A stretch of DNA of 64,000 nucleotides, taken from NCBI RefSeq assembly GCF_030651185.1, contig NZ_JAUSCJ010000022.1, positions 372,001 to 436,000 on the forward strand, read 5' to 3'. Below the pieces are notes generated by a model. That model was not told the origin of the DNA, made no database searches, and was given only the letters and a program-made list of their open reading frames with translations. The DNA comes from Phenylobacterium sp. Its GTDB lineage: Bacteria > Pseudomonadota > Alphaproteobacteria > Caulobacterales > Caulobacteraceae. Within the stretch, counting starts at the first letter, position 1; each line of letters starts with the position of its first letter. The position numbers and the translations under genes are program-made. Below, piece by piece: positions 62,895-64,000 of the stretch.

Positions 62895-63773
62895 ATGTCT
62901 GCCGGCGACGTCAAGCACGACTACCATCTGGTGAATCCCAGCCCCTGGCCCCTCGTCGGGTCCATCTCCGCGACGGTGATGGCGCTGGGCGGCGTGATCT
63001 GGATGAAGGGCCTGTTCGGCCTTCCCGAGGGCACGCCGTGGGTCTTCTACGCGGGCTTCGCCGGCGTGCTCTACACCATGCTCGGCTGGTGGATGGACGT
63101 GGTGAAGGAAGCCAATGCCGGCGACCACACCCCGGTCGTGGCCATCGGGCTGCGCTACGGCATGATCATGTTCATCGCTTCGGAAGTGATGTTCTTCGTG
63201 GCCTGGTTCTGGATCTTCTTCGAGATGGCCCTGTTCCACGAGGCGCGCACGCTGTCCTCCATCGAGGAAGTCCGCACCGCCTGGGCCACCTGGCCGCCGG
63301 CCGGCGTCGAGCTGGTCCCGGCCTGGAACCTGCCCCTGGTCAACACCCTGACCCTGCTGCTCTCGGGCACCACCGTCACCTGGAGCCACCACGCCCTGCA
63401 GACCGGCGACCGTAAGGGCGCGAAGATTGGCCTGGCCCTGACCATCGTGCTGGGCGCGATCTTCACCGCCATCCAGGCCTACGAGTACCACCACATCCTG
63501 GAGCATAAGTACTTCTTCAGCGAAGCGGCCACCAACGCCGGCCTCTACGGCTCCTCCTTCTTCATGGCCACGGGCTTCCACGGCTTCCACGTGCTGATCG
63601 GCACCATCTTCCTCGCGGTCTGCCTGATCCGCATGATGGGCACGGGCCTCACCCCCAAGCAGCACTTCGGCTTCGAGGCCGCCGCCTGGTACTGGCACTT
63701 CGTGGACGTGGTCTGGCTGTTCCTGTTCGCCTTCATCTACGTCGTGTTCGGCGGAGCGGCGGGCGCCCACTAA
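62895..63773 (+). CDS. ctaE: Cytochrome c oxidase subunit III
   Basis: A 292-residue protein with seven helices. HDYHLVNPSPWPLVGS at the start, IMFIASEVMFFVAWFWIFFE (near residue 95) with the conserved Glu, and FFMATGFHGFHVLIGTIFL (near residue 215) are the usual family landmarks. It lies 164 bases after ctaG, beyond a repeat. The next gene (DUF983) begins four bases after its stop. Confidence 0.95.
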   Translation: MSAGDVKHDYHLVNPSPWPLVGSISATVMALGGVIWMKGLFGLPEGTPWVFYAGFAGVLYTMLGWWMDVVKEANAGDHTPVVAIGLRYGMIMFIASEVMFFVAWFWIFFEMALFHEARTLSSIEEVRTAWATWPPAGVELVPAWNLPLVNTLTLLLSGTTVTWSHHALQTGDRKGAKIGLALTIVLGAIFTAIQAYEYHHILEHKYFFSEAATNAGLYGSSFFMATGFHGFHVLIGTIFLAVCLIRMMGTGLTPKQHFGFEAAAWYWHFVDVVWLFLFAFIYVVFGGAAGAH

Positions 63774-63777
63774 TCCG

Positions 63778-64000
63778 ATGAGTAGTCACAATCCGCTGCT
63801 GGCGGGGCTTGCGGGCCGCTGTCCCAACTGCGGAGAAGGACCTCTCTTCTCGGGCTTCCTGAAGGTGGCCGCACGCTGCGAGGCGTGCGGCTACGATCTG
63901 GCCAAGGCCGACTCCGGCGATGGGCCCGCGGTCTTCGTGATCCTGATCGCCGGGTTCCTCGCCTGCTTCGGCGCGCTCTACACCCAGTTCGCCTTCGATC
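63778..64000 (+). CDS. DUF983 family protein (partial, 5' end)
   Basis: ATG 63778, four bases after ctaE; the first 74 codons are in the window. The start AGLAGRCPNCGEGPLFSGFLKVAARCEACGYD has two CxxC pairs (zinc-ribbon-like), followed by the first hydrophobic helix (VFVILIAGFLACFGALY). DUF983 genes regularly follow subunit III in alphaproteobacterial oxidase operons; function unknown. Confidence 0.88.
   Translation, partial: MSSHNPLLAGLAGRCPNCGEGPLFSGFLKVAARCEACGYDLAKADSGDGPAVFVILIAGFLACFGALYTQFAFD

Overview
The window is a high-GC chromosomal segment of an alphaproteobacterium, most likely a member of the Caulobacteraceae (Caulobacter or Phenylobacterium type). The reasons are the phoR-pstCAB-phoU-phoB order with long PstC and PstA N-termini, the tldD-ctaC-ctaD-ctaB-(small gene)-ctaG-ctaE-DUF983 order, many four-base ATGA/GTGA gene overlaps, and several families common in that group (DUF4170, DUF1287, POT transporter, TonB receptor). 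The assignment is inference from gene content; no rRNA or tRNA gene was seen. Genes are dense on both strands and no prophage, integrase, transposase or CRISPR array was found.

Layout. 0-6 kb: end of a sugar C-methyltransferase, a 3,5-epimerase and an NAD-dependent epimerase (a deoxysugar cassette), then a TPR/O-GlcNAc-transferase-like protein, a SemiSWEET and a phosphate-type porin on the other strand. 6-12.7 kb: the Pho phosphate-starvation operon, preceded by a clear Pho box; pstS is absent here. 12.7-16.3 kb: fbp, purD and an APH-like phosphotransferase. 16.3-22 kb: a tightly overlapping minus-strand envelope operon (MsbA-like flippase, DUF374 acyltransferase, cation efflux protein, waaA, lpxK). 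22-36.7 kb: mixed metabolism and stress genes, including tldE/pmbA, ubiD, a gamma-glutamyltransferase, an S1C protease with an unfamiliar N-terminal domain, a lysine methyltransferase and a fatty acid desaturase.

36.8-43.7 kb: ubiA, then a pair of half-size ABC exporters behind a leader region that looks like a translation attenuator (18-codon leader ORF, hairpin over a second ribosome binding site, 35-codon ORF coupled to the transporter), then ycaQ-type glycosylase and ppk2. 43.7-46.2 kb: a small accessory patch (DsbA-like, Met/His-rich Spy-like, lipoprotein) bounded by two copies of a 70-bp palindromic REP-like element, one of which has cut into a SRAP (YedK) gene remnant. 46.2-52 kb: TetR plus Rieske oxygenase with a clear operator, GFA and GNAT proteins, rsmE, gshA, DUF427. 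52.2-58 kb: POT peptide transporter, TonB-dependent receptor, tldD. 58.2-64 kb: aa3-type cytochrome c oxidase operon, including a 48-codon membrane-protein gene.

The genes work in a few recognisable groups: phosphate sensing and uptake (porin, Pst, PhoR/PhoB/PhoU, perhaps PPK2), lipid A/Kdo assembly, ubiquinone synthesis (UbiA, UbiD), TldD/TldE protease, and terminal oxidase assembly (CtaB, CtaG). The observation most worth testing is the leader-peptide arrangement at 37,800-38,090 in front of the ABC exporter pair.
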